Assembly (NCBI GenBank): GCA_024195265.1
Contig: JAJLRJ010000008.1
Location: 26,592,932-26,656,931 of the forward strand
From: Dendrophyllia cribrosa
Lineage: Eukaryota > Cnidaria > Anthozoa > Scleractinia > Dendrophylliidae
DNA length: 64,000 nucleotides
Direction: 5' to 3'
Positions within the stretch are counted from its first letter, which is position 1. Each line of letters starts with the position of its first letter. Shown here in pieces: positions 62,850 to 64,000 of the stretch. Position numbers and translations under genes: made by a program. A model generated the notes under the pieces. The model made no database searches and was not told the DNA's origin. It saw only the letters and a list, made by a program, of their open reading frames with translations.

Positions 62850-64000
62850 TTATGTGATTTCGTTAAACCAAAAAAAAAAATTGGTATTTTCCTCATTTCT
62901 AACTCAAAATAACATTTTTAGAAAGGAACTGTGAATAACTTGTCCAGTTTAAATGATTTAGCCGCTATAATCTTGGACAATTGAAATGGACAAGCCCAGT
63001 GCACCCCATGTTTTGGATTTTGCTGGAATATAAGTGTCTGCTTATAAAGCTAGGAACTGAAGCTTCTGTTTGCTGGCTAAAATATTCAAAACTTAACAAC
63101 AAAGAATATGAATACTTGAAATTATTAACACTGCCAACATAATGAATATGAATACTGAAAATCCTAAAGCACGGTATCTTAGTCCACTGAAATACTATTG
63201 GCTGAGGTTGATAGTTAATCTATTTGAATACGTCATTCCTCATTCCACACTGATTTCAAAAGACTACTTTGGTTCCAAGGCAACAAAATCTCTTTTTTTC
63301 AATTCCCTGAGTCATATTGGACCAAGATGCAGGAGAATCGAAATTTGGCGAGTTGCTTCGATTCAAGTATAGTAAAAGGAAAACATCTTAAAACGTAACA
63401 ATAAATAAGCTTGCAAATTTAAATATAAACGAAAGAACACCCCTTTGTAACTTGGTGATGTGACCCATTCAATTCTTTTAAATACAGTTGTGGTGGGGTT
63501 TTCTCGATTGTGAAAAAATCAGTCACATAACAAAATGAGGCTATTCTTGTCCCCCTGTCCAACTGAACTAGGTGAATGCTAGCTGCTTATAAAACTGACA
63601 ATAACAAGTTTCCTAAATGTGCGTAGCGCATGCAACGATTCTTTTAAAGTTGTGTTAACGTAGTTGTTTGATTGAGCAATGTACAGGAAGATAAAGTACA
63701 GTCACTCAGTATAAACTCAAATTTCCTGTTTCCCAAATCCATGTTTTGCGGTCATTATTTCTTATTCTCACTAATACCCTTGTGAGCTCTTTTTGGCTGC
63801 CATTAACAATTAATTTTTGCATGCATCCCCCCTTTTTTTCTCTGACGGGATATTGACAAAAATTTAAATGCAGACATTATTATAAATAGCTCTAGATCAA
63901 CAACGGTGACGCAAAATCCATTTACTAGGTAAAAACAAGTTTCAAAACCTTCATACTAATGTCATCAGACATTAAGTTCCTTATGTTAGTCAATTTCCAT
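62850..64000. other. no supported gene to the window end
   Basis: AT-rich, with no domain-bearing frame and no exon I can join to the secreted-protein exon at 61445. Confidence 0.35.

Overview
This is nuclear DNA from a metazoan, most probably an anthozoan cnidarian and likely a stony coral. The evidence is the gene content (RASA4/RASAL1-type RasGAP, TRIM-NHL, MOZART2 and an HCFC1R1-like protein), the short exons with GT-AG introns, the intron-embedded repeats, and a dense mix of TIR elements, Penelope-like and LINE fragments and SINEs that looks cnidarian. The species is not determined. No prokaryotic features, CRISPR arrays or rRNA genes are seen. All exon models were built by hand from splice sites and reading phase and have no transcript support.

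Layout. (1) 1-5.7 kb holds repeats only: several TIR/inverted-repeat elements and an 81-base poly-G run. (2) 5.8-23.0 kb, minus strand, is a complete 18-exon RasGAP gene (830 aa: C2-C2-RasGAP-PH-Btk). Its introns carry a TRIM-NHL pseudogene with two lesions, a MITE inside a MITE, foldback elements, a 104-base poly-G run and a well-formed type I hammerhead ribozyme in the loop of a long inverted repeat. (3) 23.0-27.7 kb is intergenic and contains a hairpin element and a Penelope-like terminal fragment. (4) 27.8-28.2 kb, plus, is an intronless MOZART2 (MZT2) gene. (5) 29.8-37.9 kb, minus, is a 7-exon HCFC1R1-like gene (400 aa). One intron holds a 2.5 kb Ginger-like integrase transposon with a TATA target duplication. 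(6) 38.5-51.8 kb, plus, is an 11-exon mitochondrial Sel1-repeat protein (421 aa), divergent from the previous gene across a 518 bp shared promoter region. Its introns hold a piggyBac-type MITE, SINEs and a Penelope-like insertion with a 12 bp target duplication. (7) 54.8-58.8 kb, minus, is a 2-exon gene (322 aa) whose N-terminus looks like an RFX-type winged helix. Its intron is packed with nested TIR elements and LINE tails. (8) 61.4 kb, plus, is a TATA-driven first exon of a secreted, Ser/Asp/Glu-rich protein whose remaining exons were not found here.

The genes do not form one pathway. They are typical animal housekeeping or signalling genes: Ras inactivation, gamma-tubulin complex recruitment, HCF-1 regulation and mitochondrial Sel1 scaffolding. 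The most unusual content is in the repeats: self-cleaving ribozyme motifs of two kinds, a DNA transposon that uses a retroelement-type integrase, and homopolymer G expansions next to transposon ends.
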